A DNA stretch of 64,000 nt, from positions 149,157 through 213,156 of the forward strand of contig JAGBOF010000010.1 of the NCBI GenBank assembly GCA_017633985.1, read 5' to 3'. The stretch comes from Bacteroidales bacterium. Its GTDB lineage: Bacteria; Bacteroidota; Bacteroidia; Bacteroidales; P3. The notes below the pieces were generated by a model. The model had not been told where the DNA came from, ran no database searches, and worked only from the letters and a program-made list of their open reading frames with translations. The position numbers and the translations under genes are program-made. This document shows, piece after piece, positions 35,023 through 44,100 of this stretch; positions within the stretch are counted from its first letter, which is position 1, and every line of letters starts with the position of its first letter.

Positions 35023-35154
35023 TCTTTTCTTCAGTTTTAAATCTTTAAGGAAATTGTATGCCGTTGTTACCAAATTGAATAAATATTCGCGGTCATCAAT
35101 TTCTTCTATATAATGCGAAGGTTTTGCTCTTTCGCAAGTCGGTAACTCTGTTTA
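35023..35154 (-). pseudogene. Possible gene remnant after uvrB
   Basis: In the same frame as uvrB and directly after its TAA TAA, 42 sense codons without a start codon encode a plausible peptide (ELPTCERAKPSHYIEEIDD then REYLFNLVTTAYNFLKDL) before the next stop. It may be the tail of a lost gene, read-through sequence or chance. Confidence 0.3.
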
Positions 35155-37158
35155 TTATTCCCCTGTGTTTTTCAGTTTCTTTATTTCATCACGGTAAACA
35201 GCCGCCTGAAGAAAATCCAATGTCTTTACGGCATCATTCATCTTCTTCTCCAATTGCTTGATTAAATACTCATTTGTCTTATTCTCCTGCGCAGTAATCT
35301 TCTGTGCTTCTTGCTTTGCTTTTGATTGTGATGCTTTATGTTGCTTATCCGCCTCCTTTTTCTCCGATTGCGGCAGTATGTTGTCTATTTCTCTTTTTAC
35401 TTGCTTGGGAACAATATTGTACTGCTTATTGTATGCAATTTGTTTTTCACGGTTATGGTGGTTTTCGTCTATTGCTCTTTGCATGGAATCCGTTATCTTA
35501 TCTCCGTAAAGTATTGCCTTACTGTTCACGTTTCTTGCAGCCCTGCCTATAGTCTGAATCAAAGCTTTGTCACTTCGTAAAAAACCTTCTTTATCCGCAT
35601 CCAAAATAGCAACCAAAGAAACTTCCGGTAAATCCAATCCCTCTCTTAAAAGGTTCACGCCGACAAGTACGTCAAAACTTCCAGCACGCAAATCATTCAT
35701 AATTTCCACACGCTCCAATGTGTCAATATCCGAATGTATGTATTTCGTTCTTATATCCAACCGCATCAAATACTGTGTCAATTCCTCCGCCATACGTTTG
35801 GTAAGCGTTGTAACCAAAACCCTTTCATCCTTATCCACAACCTTGGATATCTCCTCCAACAAATCATCAACCTGCGTCTTGGCAGGATGCACCTCTATAA
35901 CAGGGTCTAGCAATCCCGTCGGTCTTATCAATTGCTCTACAATTACACCGCCAGATTCGTTTATTTCATAAGGTGACGGAGTTGCAGACATATATACCGT
36001 CTGCGGTTGCAGTTGTTTAAACTCTTCAAACCGCAAAGGACGGTTATCAAATGCCGCAGGTAAACGGAATCCGTATTGTACCAGGTTTTGTTTACGACTT
36101 CTGTCCCCTCCGTACATGGCATGTATCTGCGGAACTGTAACATGGCTTTCGTCTATTATCATCAAATAATCTTCCGGGAAATAATCCAACAAACAAAACG
36201 GTCTTTCCCCCGGTTGCCGTCTGTCAAAATAACGTGAATAATTCTCAATACCGCTGCAATAACCCAATTCCTGCAGCATTTCCATATCATTATTCACTCT
36301 TTCTTCCAAACGTTTGGCTTCCAATAACTGTCCGTTGGCATTAAATTCATCCCTGCAGGCAAACATATCCGTTTGTATCTCCTTTAACGCAGTGGACAAA
36401 GTCTCCCTATTGGTTAAGAAGTTAGCTGCAGGATATAAAACCATGTCGGATAAATTTTCTACAGTCTTATTTGTCAGCACGTCGAATTTAGAAATACTTT
36501 CTATCTGATCATCAAAAAACACAATGCGGTAAGCATAATCGGCGTATGCAGGATGAATATCCACCGTATCGCCTTTTATCCGAAACTTACCTCTTGAAAA
36601 TTCTATCTCATTACGCGAATAAAGTGAATTGACAAGCGCAAGCAGGAATGTATTCATCTCAACCTTCTGCCCTACCTTTATTTTGATGGTTCCCGCAGCG
36701 AAATCCGTCGGATTGCCTATACCGTAAATACAACTTACGCTTGCAACGACTATAACATCCTTTCTGCCCGATAGCAATGCACTTGCCGCCGACAAACGCA
36801 GCTTATCCAAATCGTCATTTATCGCCAAATCCTTTTCTATATACGTATTTGTTTGCGGAATATAGGCTTCGGGTTGGTAGTAATCATAGTAAGAAACATA
36901 GTATTCCACTGCATTTTCGGGAAAAAAACGTTTGAATTCGCCGTAAAGCTGCGCCGCCAAAGTCTTATTATGGCTCATTATGATGGTAGGCTTGCCTATA
37001 TTTTGAATAACATTGGCAATAGTGAAAGTTTTGCCGCTTCCCGTAACACCTAAAAGGACTTGTGCCTGCTGTCCTTGCTTTATTCCGTCGGTAAGTTGCT
37101 GTATCGCCTGCGGCTGATCCCCTGTAGGCTTAAACTCGCTGTGCAATCTGAATTCCAT
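35155..37158 (-). CDS. uvrB: Excinuclease ABC subunit B
   Basis: 667 residues, full length. Walker A LGVTGSGKTFTIANV near 37-51, the beta-hairpin region with YYDYYQPEAYIPQTNTYIEKD near 92-112, motif II MIIDESHVTVPQIHAMY, helicase motifs V and VI (VGVNLLREGLDLPEVSLVAILDADKEGFLRS, QTIGRAARNVN), then a Lys/Gln-rich linker and the C-terminal UVR domain (IKQLEKKMNDAVKTLDFLQAAVYRDEI) that binds UvrC. It loads onto damaged DNA in nucleotide excision repair. A TACTTTTG -7 box is 21 bases upstream. Confidence 0.97.
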   Translation of the reverse strand: MEFRLHSEFKPTGDQPQAIQQLTDGIKQGQQAQVLLGVTGSGKTFTIANVIQNIGKPTIIMSHNKTLAAQLYGEFKRFFPENAVEYYVSYYDYYQPEAYIPQTNTYIEKDLAINDDLDKLRLSAASALLSGRKDVIVVASVSCIYGIGNPTDFAAGTIKIKVGQKVEMNTFLLALVNSLYSRNEIEFSRGKFRIKGDTVDIHPAYADYAYRIVFFDDQIESISKFDVLTNKTVENLSDMVLYPAANFLTNRETLSTALKEIQTDMFACRDEFNANGQLLEAKRLEERVNNDMEMLQELGYCSGIENYSRYFDRRQPGERPFCLLDYFPEDYLMIIDESHVTVPQIHAMYGGDRSRKQNLVQYGFRLPAAFDNRPLRFEEFKQLQPQTVYMSATPSPYEINESGGVIVEQLIRPTGLLDPVIEVHPAKTQVDDLLEEISKVVDKDERVLVTTLTKRMAEELTQYLMRLDIRTKYIHSDIDTLERVEIMNDLRAGSFDVLVGVNLLREGLDLPEVSLVAILDADKEGFLRSDKALIQTIGRAARNVNSKAILYGDKITDSMQRAIDENHHNREKQIAYNKQYNIVPKQVKREIDNILPQSEKKEADKQHKASQSKAKQEAQKITAQENKTNEYLIKQLEKKMNDAVKTLDFLQAAVYRDEIKKLKNTGE

Positions 37159-37178
37159 ACTTTATTATTTTGAAGGGG

Positions 37179-37186
37179 CAAAAGTA
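37179..37186 (-). promoter_or_regulatory. -7 box TACTTTTG for uvrB
   Basis: Minus-strand match to TAnnTTTG, 21 bases before the start. Confidence 0.6.
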
Positions 37187-37286
37187 TAAAAAATTCCGCT
37201 AATATCGCTAAAGATACCTGCGGAATTAACAAATAACGTTTGCTTTTATCCTCTCAAACGCACTGCTTATTAAATTATATGAACAC

Positions 37287-38321
37287 TTATCCTTTTTTGT
37301 CCGTAAAAATATCAGATCCCTGGGATACCTTCTGTTGTCCCTGTATTATTATCTCATCCTGCACCGACAAACCGTCAGTAACCTGAACGCCTTTGGCAAC
37401 ATTCATTCCCAACCTCACGTATTGCTTTTGCGCTTTGCCTTGTACGGCTTTCCAAACAAACGGTTTATTGTCCCAATCCATCTGAACGACATCGCAAGGC
37501 AGTATGATAACGTCCTGCGGAGCGTTTCCAACTAAATAAACATCGCAAAGCATACCGGGAAGCAATGATTTGTCAGAATTATTGACTGTTATTTTCACTT
37601 CATAGGTGCGTGAAAATCTGTCGGCATTGATTCCTTTTTCCGCAATTCTGCCGTTAAAAATCCTATCTCCCAATGCCGCTGCTTTTATCTTCACGTTTTG
37701 ACCCACCTTTACGCTGCTTATCTCTTCTTCGGGCAAAGATATTTTTACTTTAACGTTATCTATTTTCACCAACTTCAATATCGGGGCATTAGGTGCAAGA
37801 TTCTCACCTTTTTGAACGTATTTCTTTGCAATATAACCCGAAAACGGCGCATACATTTTCGCATCTTTAAGCGTTTTCATGGATATTTGTTCGCTTGAAA
37901 CGGCTTGTTGCAGTTTGCTTGTCACTTCCTGCCACTGTATCTCCGCTAAAGAACCGCTGTCTTTCAACGTTTTAAGACGGTTATATGCATCTTCAGCCTG
38001 ATCTTTCATCGCCTGACTGGCCTGATGCAGGTTCCTGAAATTTTCTTCATCCACTTGAGCCAAAAGTTGTCCCTGACCAACGAACTGCCCCTCCGTTACA
38101 TTTATTCTGTCAAGCTTACCGCCTGAAAAGAAACTCAAAATAACGCCTTGGTCCTCCTCCACAACACCGTTATATGAGTTTTGGGCGGAATAATTCAGCA
38201 TTTCAACTTTTTGAGTCTCCACTTTAACCTTTTGGTCAGTCGTTTTATTCTCTTGTTTATGCGAACAACCGATGCAAAGCATTGCAACAGCGGAAGCAAT
38301 AATTATCTTGTTTATTTTCAT
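37287..38321 (-). CDS. RND efflux periplasmic adaptor lipoprotein
   Basis: 344 residues with a lipoprotein signal (AVAMLCIGCSHKQ, lipidated Cys about 19). The order of a membrane-fusion protein is seen: a barrel-sandwich hybrid start (GVVEEDQGVILSFFSGGKLDRINVTEGQFVGQGQLLAQVDEENF), an alpha-hairpin (about 90-140), the second half of the lipoyl motif (YAPFSGYIAKKYVQKGENLAPNAPILKLV), then beta-barrel and proximal domains. It links an inner-membrane RND pump to a TolC-type channel. The pump and TolC genes are 3 kb away past an AraC gene of opposite orientation; a shared upstream motif ties them together. Confidence 0.92.
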   Translation of the reverse strand: MKINKIIIASAVAMLCIGCSHKQENKTTDQKVKVETQKVEMLNYSAQNSYNGVVEEDQGVILSFFSGGKLDRINVTEGQFVGQGQLLAQVDEENFRNLHQASQAMKDQAEDAYNRLKTLKDSGSLAEIQWQEVTSKLQQAVSSEQISMKTLKDAKMYAPFSGYIAKKYVQKGENLAPNAPILKLVKIDNVKVKISLPEEEISSVKVGQNVKIKAAALGDRIFNGRIAEKGINADRFSRTYEVKITVNNSDKSLLPGMLCDVYLVGNAPQDVIILPCDVVQMDWDNKPFVWKAVQGKAQKQYVRLGMNVAKGVQVTDGLSVQDEIIIQGQQKVSQGSDIFTDKKG

Positions 38322-38351
38322 TGTGATAAAATTTTATTATTTCTAAATGAT

Positions 38352-38400
38352 GTGCAAATTTCCTTATTTTCCGCAACAACAAGGTGTTCAAATTTTCCTC
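38352..38400 (-). promoter_or_regulatory. Shared two-part promoter/operator of the adaptor gene
   Basis: On the minus strand GAGGAAAATTTGA (from 38400) and TAAGGAAATTTGCAC (to 38352) are 36 bp apart. The pump gene has the same two words with the same offset at 44380-44427. Probably promoter plus binding sites of a common regulator, plausibly the AraC protein encoded at 38795. Confidence 0.65.
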
Positions 38401-38488
38401 AAAATTATGATAAAACCGTTATCCTTTGCCCAATAACTACAATACGACCACTAAAAAAGCAATTAGGAATAAGTAATTTTTCTGTTAT

Positions 38489-38615
38489 ATGGCAAAAAAC
38501 GCTTGTCCTATAACAAAAAACTTATGTCCTATAATAAAAAATCTCTGCCTTATAGTAAAAAAACTATGCCCTATGACAAAAAACCTATGCCCTATGACGA
38601 ATGATTTTTGCCCCT
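38489..38615. repeat. 21-bp tandem array, AAAAAAC-x-ATGYCCTATRA type
   Basis: Six units with the G of the ATG/CTG core at 38505, 38526, 38547, 38568, 38589 and 38610, exactly 21 bp apart, each starting with A5-7. Because 21 is a multiple of three it reads through as a 93-codon frame with Cys-Pro every seven residues, which I regard as a by-product. The array runs directly into A-tract element 3. Confidence 0.8.
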
Positions 38616-38712
38616 TGCCGTCTTATTCTGAAAAAAAGGGTTTTTTCTTATCAAAAAAAGGGTTTTTTCGGGGTAAAAAAACCCTTTTTTTAAGATTAAA
38701 ATGCGACGGGGC
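38609..38712. repeat. A-tract element 3 with inverted termini
   Basis: Arms TGCCCCTTGCCGTCTTATTC (38609-38628) and GATTAAAATGCGACGGGGCA (38693-38712) are imperfect inverted repeats; inside are A7-GGG-T6, A7-GGG-T6 and A7-CCC-T7 at 22-bp spacing. It lies between the divergent adaptor and AraC genes. Confidence 0.75.
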
Positions 38713-38767
38713 AGAAATTATACCACTGTTAGGGACAATTAAACCACTTTTCAAAGGATTATTTGCG

Positions 38768-38775
38768 TAATTTTG
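38768..38775 (+). promoter_or_regulatory. -7 box TAATTTTG for the AraC gene
   Basis: Matches TAnnTTTG, 19 bases before the ATG at 38795. Confidence 0.6.
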
Positions 38776-38794
38776 CACAACAAACAATAGTATC

Positions 38795-39670
38795 ATGAAA
38801 AAGATAAGCATAAAGGATTTTTCCGCATTGGAAAACATTGATTACAATAACGGTGAAATATTAATAATGTCCGATATCAGCGAATTGCCGAGGAAAGAAA
38901 ACGGAATGTTATTGGATATGGTCACCGTGGTTATATGTCAAAAAGGACAGATAAGCGTTAATATCGAAGGCAAATTACACCTTATAGGCGCAAGCAACGT
39001 GCTTATTTTGGCGCCCAATACGATTATTGAGTCCTATTTGGCAAGTGATGATTTGGAAGTGACGCTTTTGTGTTTTTCTTTGAAGCCTTTGGACAATAAC
39101 CTTATGTTAAGCAAATCCATGATACAGTCCCGCTTCTTTTGTAAGCAGCATCCCGTTTTGGAAATAACCGATCAATACGCCGATGAGATGTATTTGCTCC
39201 ACTCTGTCATCCCCGTACTGAAAGGAAAAGAGCACAAAAGATATCATAAAGAAGTTATGGAAAGTTTGCTCCGCTGTTTGGCATACGTATACCTAAGCAT
39301 AGTGGAAGAAGAAATGGAGAAATCCGATTCCGGCGGCACTATGGCTGACCGCCATGACTTTATATTTTCTCATTTCTTGGAACTATTGGAACAAAACGGC
39401 GGCAAATTGAGAAAAATAAACGTCATAGCCGACAAATTAAACATATCGCCGAAATATCTTTCCTCATGCGTTAAGAAAGCAAGCGGAAAAAGTGCGCAAT
39501 ATTGGGTGCACTTGACTACAACCAAAGCAATAATTCAGAAATTAAAATACACAGATAAATCAATCAAAGAAATCTCGTTTGAAATGGACTTCCCTGATTT
39601 GTCATTCTTCGGTAAATTTTTCAAATCACAGACCGGAATGTCCCCCAAAGAATACCGCGAAAACATGTAA
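38795..39670 (+). CDS. AraC-family regulator within the efflux locus
   Basis: 291 residues. An N-terminal cupin-like domain (DMVTVVICQKGQISVNIEGKLHLIGASNVLILAPNTII) precedes a helical linker and the C-terminal AraC DNA-binding domain: first HTH KINVIADKLNISPKYLSSCVKKASG, second IKEISFEMDFPDLSFFGKFFKSQTGMSPKEYRENM, which includes the family signature. It sits on the opposite strand between the adaptor gene and the pump-tolC pair and is the best candidate regulator of both through their shared upstream motif. The ligand is unknown. Confidence 0.93.
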   Translation: MKKISIKDFSALENIDYNNGEILIMSDISELPRKENGMLLDMVTVVICQKGQISVNIEGKLHLIGASNVLILAPNTIIESYLASDDLEVTLLCFSLKPLDNNLMLSKSMIQSRFFCKQHPVLEITDQYADEMYLLHSVIPVLKGKEHKRYHKEVMESLLRCLAYVYLSIVEEEMEKSDSGGTMADRHDFIFSHFLELLEQNGGKLRKINVIADKLNISPKYLSSCVKKASGKSAQYWVHLTTTKAIIQKLKYTDKSIKEISFEMDFPDLSFFGKFFKSQTGMSPKEYRENM

Positions 39671-39671
39671 T

Positions 39672-39776
39672 ACGTATTATGTAATATGTTATACATAGTA
39701 TGTAGTACGTATTATGTAGTACGTTATATGTAATACGTTATACGTAGTATGTATAACATATTACATACTACGTAAT
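39672..39776. repeat. Inverted heptamer array H3 (AYGTRDT)
   Basis: Eleven heptamers (ACGTATT, ATGTAAT, ATGTTAT, ACATAGT, ATGTAGT and so on) from 39672 to 39748, then a short inverted arm (ACATATTACATACTACGTAAT region) to 39776. It fills the whole gap between the convergent AraC and tolC stop codons. Confidence 0.85.
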
Positions 39777-40316
39777 CTATTCTTCTCCGATGGATTGCTT
39801 ATATTTGAGAGTTTTTATCTGTAAATCGGCTTTTGCGTCCTCTAAATCGTTTTGTGATTGGATAAGTAACATCTGCGATTGCAGTAAATCCGACATCGTT
39901 ACCGTACCTGCTTTAAAGAAGTTCTGATGGTTACGCAAATTTTCCTCTGCTTGCTCAACGCTTTTCCGCATTACTTGTACCTGTTTGGCAGATGCAGTCA
40001 TTTCGTTGTAGGTTTGCTGAATGCGGAGTTGAAGTTTCTGCGTATTATCTTCCAATTCGTTTTGCGCGACAATGACTTCCAAATTCTTTTTCTTGATTCT
40101 ATGACTGCCGCCCCACCAATCACTGATCGGAACACTGACAGTTGCAAACAAAAATCCGCGTTTATAATCTTTATCCATTAAATTATTGTACGCATACGCA
40201 GCGCCGACAGCAACACTCGGCAGATTATTACCCGTTTCTATCTTTTTCATCAACTCTTTCGCCTCAACGTTCTTTTGTAACAACAAATACTCATTAGTAT
40301 ATCGGATATCGGACAT
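39777..40316 (-). pseudogene. TolC-family outer-membrane efflux protein, C-terminal part (out of frame)
   Basis: 179 codons from the first ATG of this frame. The sequence is the second half of a TolC-family channel: a short strand region (SVAVGAAYAYNNLM, RGFLFATVSVPISDWWGGSHRIKKKNLEV), long helices (NELEDNTQKLQLRIQQTYNEM, KSVEQAEENLRNHQNFFKAGTVTMSDLLQSQMLLIQSQNDLEDAKADLQIKTLKYKQS, read in parts). It continues the N-terminal part encoded at 40294-41130 but in a frame shifted by +1. The shift falls in five tandem heptamers at 40301-40335; removal of one heptamer would fuse the two frames through NVRYTNEYLLLQ. It is therefore probably not translated alone but expressed after repeat contraction. 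Confidence 0.8.
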
Positions 40317-41130
40317 TGGATATTTGACATTGGATGTTTGTTTCTTCTAAATCCGATGCCATGCCCTCTAAATCCAATGTCAAAAGTTCAATATCCGATG
40401 TCTCCATTCCCATATGTTGAGCCAAAAGCATCTTACTTAATTTCAATCCGTCTTCAAGGCGAATCTTGTTTACCGACATCTCATTTAATTTCAGTTCCAC
40501 CTGAAGTAAATCGTTATTTGTGCGTATTCCCGCCTTTACGGCAAGATTTACGTCCCGCTTGATGGAGTTTAACATCTCTATTGCGGCATCTACGGTCTTT
40601 AGTTTGTTTTCCAAGTTCACTACCTGCCAGAAATACGTTTCCGACAATAAGTTTATCTCATTTTTTGTGAGGTTATATTTCAACGAATCCGCTTCCAAGC
40701 CCACTCTTGCGAGTTTGTTGCCGTTTATGATGCGTCCTCCCGCAAACAAAGGCTGAATTGCCGACACCGAAGCCATAATTCCGCCGTCTATATAGCCCGA
40801 CTCCTGCGGTACAAAGGCACCAAACGACGGCATATTCTGCAAAACGTCCTGCATAGCCATCATTTGTTCTTGCGACATATTGATTTCAACCAAATCTTTG
40901 TTGGCTTTAAACGCTCCGCCCGTAGCACTGACTTTCGGAAAATAGTTAGTAAATGCTTCTTTTTGCGTTTGACGGCTTTGTTGCAGCGAAATGTCAGCGT
41001 TTTTCAACGTCAGGTTGTTCTTCAACGCCGAATCCTTGACTTGATTTAAGGTATAAGTCTGTGCGTTTGTATATATCGATGCAACAAGTCCTGATATCAT
41101 TAATATAAGTATTGAATTTATCTTTTTCAT
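40294..41130 (-). CDS. TolC-family outer-membrane efflux protein, N-terminal part (frameshifted)
   Basis: 278 residues. Signal peptide about 1-23 (ends IYTNAQ). The TolC-like repeat begins TLNQVKDSALKNNLTLKNADISLQQSRQTQKEAFTNYFPKVSATGGAF and the first helical hairpin follows (SIKRDVNLAVKAGIRTNNDLLQVELKLNEMSVNKIRLEDGLKLSKMLLAQHMGM, read in parts). At the end, three degenerate 21-bp units encode heptapeptides (ETSDIEL, LTLDLEG, MASDLEE), then a five-copy 7-bp repeat leads into a stop. Full-length family members have about 430-450 residues, so this product lacks half the channel. Starts 6 bases after the pump gene in the same operon. Confidence 0.85.
   Translation of the reverse strand: MKKINSILILMISGLVASIYTNAQTYTLNQVKDSALKNNLTLKNADISLQQSRQTQKEAFTNYFPKVSATGGAFKANKDLVEINMSQEQMMAMQDVLQNMPSFGAFVPQESGYIDGGIMASVSAIQPLFAGGRIINGNKLARVGLEADSLKYNLTKNEINLLSETYFWQVVNLENKLKTVDAAIEMLNSIKRDVNLAVKAGIRTNNDLLQVELKLNEMSVNKIRLEDGLKLSKMLLAQHMGMETSDIELLTLDLEGMASDLEETNIQCQISNVRYPIY
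40301..40335. repeat. Five-copy heptamer at the tolC frameshift
   Basis: On the + strand the units are ATCGGAT, ATCGGAC, ATTGGAT, ATTTGAC and ATTGGAT, contiguous. Loss of one unit (or gain of two) restores the tolC frame. Degenerate 21-bp units with ATCCGATG/ATCCAATG cores adjoin at about 40347-40409. Confidence 0.85.
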
Positions 41131-41136
41131 GTCGTA

Positions 41137-44100
41137 TTATTTTGTTTTCTTATTAATTAAAGCGTATGCAACAGGCAAAACTGTGAGAATAAAAAACATT
41201 GTAAGTATAGTTCCGTAGCATATAACCGCACCCATAGGCATCCATAGGGAACTTTTGCCTAATATCATAGGTATAACTCCCATACTTGCCGCCGCAGAAG
41301 TTAAGAATATCGGACGCATACGCCGTTTTGCCGACAGGAAGATGGCTTCCTGCGGAGGTAGATTGTCTTTGTGCTGCAATTCTATCGCATAGTCATACAT
41401 GATTATGGCGTTTCTAACCAATATTCCCATCAGTGCAATTATTCCCAAGAAGCACGTGATTGATAAATCCACGCCTGCGATTATCATTCCCACACTTGCA
41501 CCCAATAACGTCAATAATAACGAACACAAAAGCAAGAACGCAAGCGACAATTTCTTAAAGTGGAACACCAAAATAAAGAATATAATCACTACGGCAATGA
41601 TTAAACCGCCGATAATCTTCGGCATATTGTCTTCATTTGACTCATAATCGCCGCCGTATGTGATGCTCACGCCTTCAGGTAAGGAAATTTTGTTCATTTG
41701 TGCAATAAGAGCGTCAAAAACTGCGGCTGTGTTTTCGCCTCTTTTGACTTCGCTAAGCACTGTTGCCGTCCTAACGCCGCCTCTTCTTGAGATTTGACCG
41801 TAATGATACGACGTATTAATATCGGATATGCTCCGAAGCGGAACATTAGTCAATCCGCCCGCAACGGGTATCAATTCGCTTTTCAAATCTTCGGTGGTGT
41901 TGCTGTCAGAAGTTATGCTCTTCAAACAAATCGGCGTTTTGTAGTCATTATTGTATATCTCCGCCAAAGGAAGTCCGGAGGAATTATAACGCATTGCAAG
42001 GGTCAGTTGCAAAGTAGAAGGACTGATGCCCATCATTTGCGATTTGCTTTCATTCAAATCAATATCCACCGCAGGCAAATATTCGTTGAAATCATTGCGT
42101 ACAAGAGTTAGATTTTCATTTTGCCGCATCAAAAGTGTGATAGTATCAACCGCCTTTTTGATTTGCATCAAATCGACACCCGAAACTCTCACTTCAATAG
42201 GATTACTTGCATCGCCGTACATTATTTGCTTGAATTTAACATACGCATCAGGAAAGTAGGTTTGGTATTTATCGGTGTACTCATCCAAAAGCTCAACCGT
42301 AGTTCTGATTCCCTTGGTATTGACAATAAATTGTGCATAGTTCTTATCGGCAAATTGCGGCGCATAGCCCGCTTGAAATCTCGGAGAAGACATACCTTTG
42401 AACGAACAAATACTTGTAATCCTCTTGTCCTTTAAAAGGATCTTCTCCAAACTGTCAGCAATAGCCGTAGTACGTTCAAGCGACGCTCCTGTCGGCAGAT
42501 ATATCTCCACGGCGAACTGATCGCGGTCTGCAGCCGGCATAAGTTGTTGTTTGTGGTTCAAAAGTAACAAGGCACCGAAGAATATACTTATCACTCCTAT
42601 AAATATAGTAATCATCTTATGACTAAAGCACGCCGTGATAAGTTTATCGTAGAACGTTTGAATAAAATCCAAGAAGTTGAATTTATTCTGCGACGTCGTT
42701 AAATTATTCTGCGACGTCGTTAAATTATTCTGCGATGTCAGTAAATTATTCTGCGACGTCAGTAAATTATTCTGCGACGTCAGTAAATTATTCTGCGACG
42801 TTAATTTTTTCTTTTGCGATAACGTTTCGGCAGTGATAAATTTGTACTGCATAAAAGGCACTAACAACTCGGCAACAAGTAAAGACACAAACAAGATAAG
42901 TGTTACTGCCCAAGGGAAAGACTCCAAGAAATCGTGCATTACGCCTTTCATTGTGATAAGGAAAGGAAAGAACGTAACACTTATTGCTAACGTTGCTGAA
43001 AGAATAGACTTAAAGAAATGCGTTGCACTTTGCACCGCCGCAGTTTTCCTATCCGCTCCCTCTTTTAATTGCTCAACGTAAGCGTCAATAATAACTATGG
43101 AATTATCTACAATCATTCCAAGCGTAACAATTAACGCCGCAAGAGTAACTGTATTCAATTCCACGTCAAAGAAATTAAACAATCCGAGAGAAATAAATAT
43201 TGTAATAGGAATTGTTGAAGCCGCAACCAATGCAACACGCATCGGCATAAGCAAAAGCACAACCAAGATAACCGCTCCTATTGCTATCAACAGTTCTTTC
43301 AGAAACGTCCAAACGCTGTCATTAACTACTTTCGGCTGGTCGGTAATCGTTGTCATTTTTACGCTTTGCGGCAGTTCGTTTTCAAACTCTGCAAGAATCT
43401 TTTTTACATCCTGCCCCATCTTAACTATATTCCGTCCCTCTTTCATCTCAATCGAGAGAACCAAACATTTAGTTCCGTTATTTGTAATGTAAGAATCGGG
43501 CTTGGGATATTCCTTTTTAACCTTTGCAATGTCTTTAATACGGATTTGATTGCCTGCAATATCGGAATAAACCGTCATATTCTCCACATCACTTACCACA
43601 TTAAGCGACTGGGTTACGTAAACAGGCATTTCACTGCTGTTATCCTTGACACTGCCTGCCATTGTAGTAAAACCGTTATTCAACAGATTCACCGCAATTA
43701 TCTTGTCGTTTATACCGTATGACGCAAGGCGTTTATTATCCAAGTAAATACTTATCTGTTCATTCATCTTGCCGATAACATTCAACCTTCCGACGCTTTC
43801 AATTGTGTAAAGCCTGTCCTCCAAAGCTTTCATGTACTCGTCAAGTTCCTTATACGTCTTGTCGCTGCTCTCCATAGCAATCAGAAGTGCCGAAGTATCG
43901 CCGAAATCATCTATGACCCTGACTGCAAGTACGCCTTTAGGTAGCGAAGATTTGAAAGTATTGATACCGTGTTTGAATTTATTCCAAAAAGTGTCCTTAT
44001 CGCCGATGTCATCATTCAATTCAATTTGAATAATACACATTCCGTCGCGTGAAAACGACTTGGTCTTGGATTTTTTCACCTCTTTAAAAGAAAAGATATA

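Noticed and set aside
38489..38770. A 93-codon frame with Cys-Pro every seven residues
   Set aside because: It reads through a 21-bp non-coding-looking array and the A-tract element; the frame exists because 21 is a multiple of 3 and there is no homolog-like content or own promoter.
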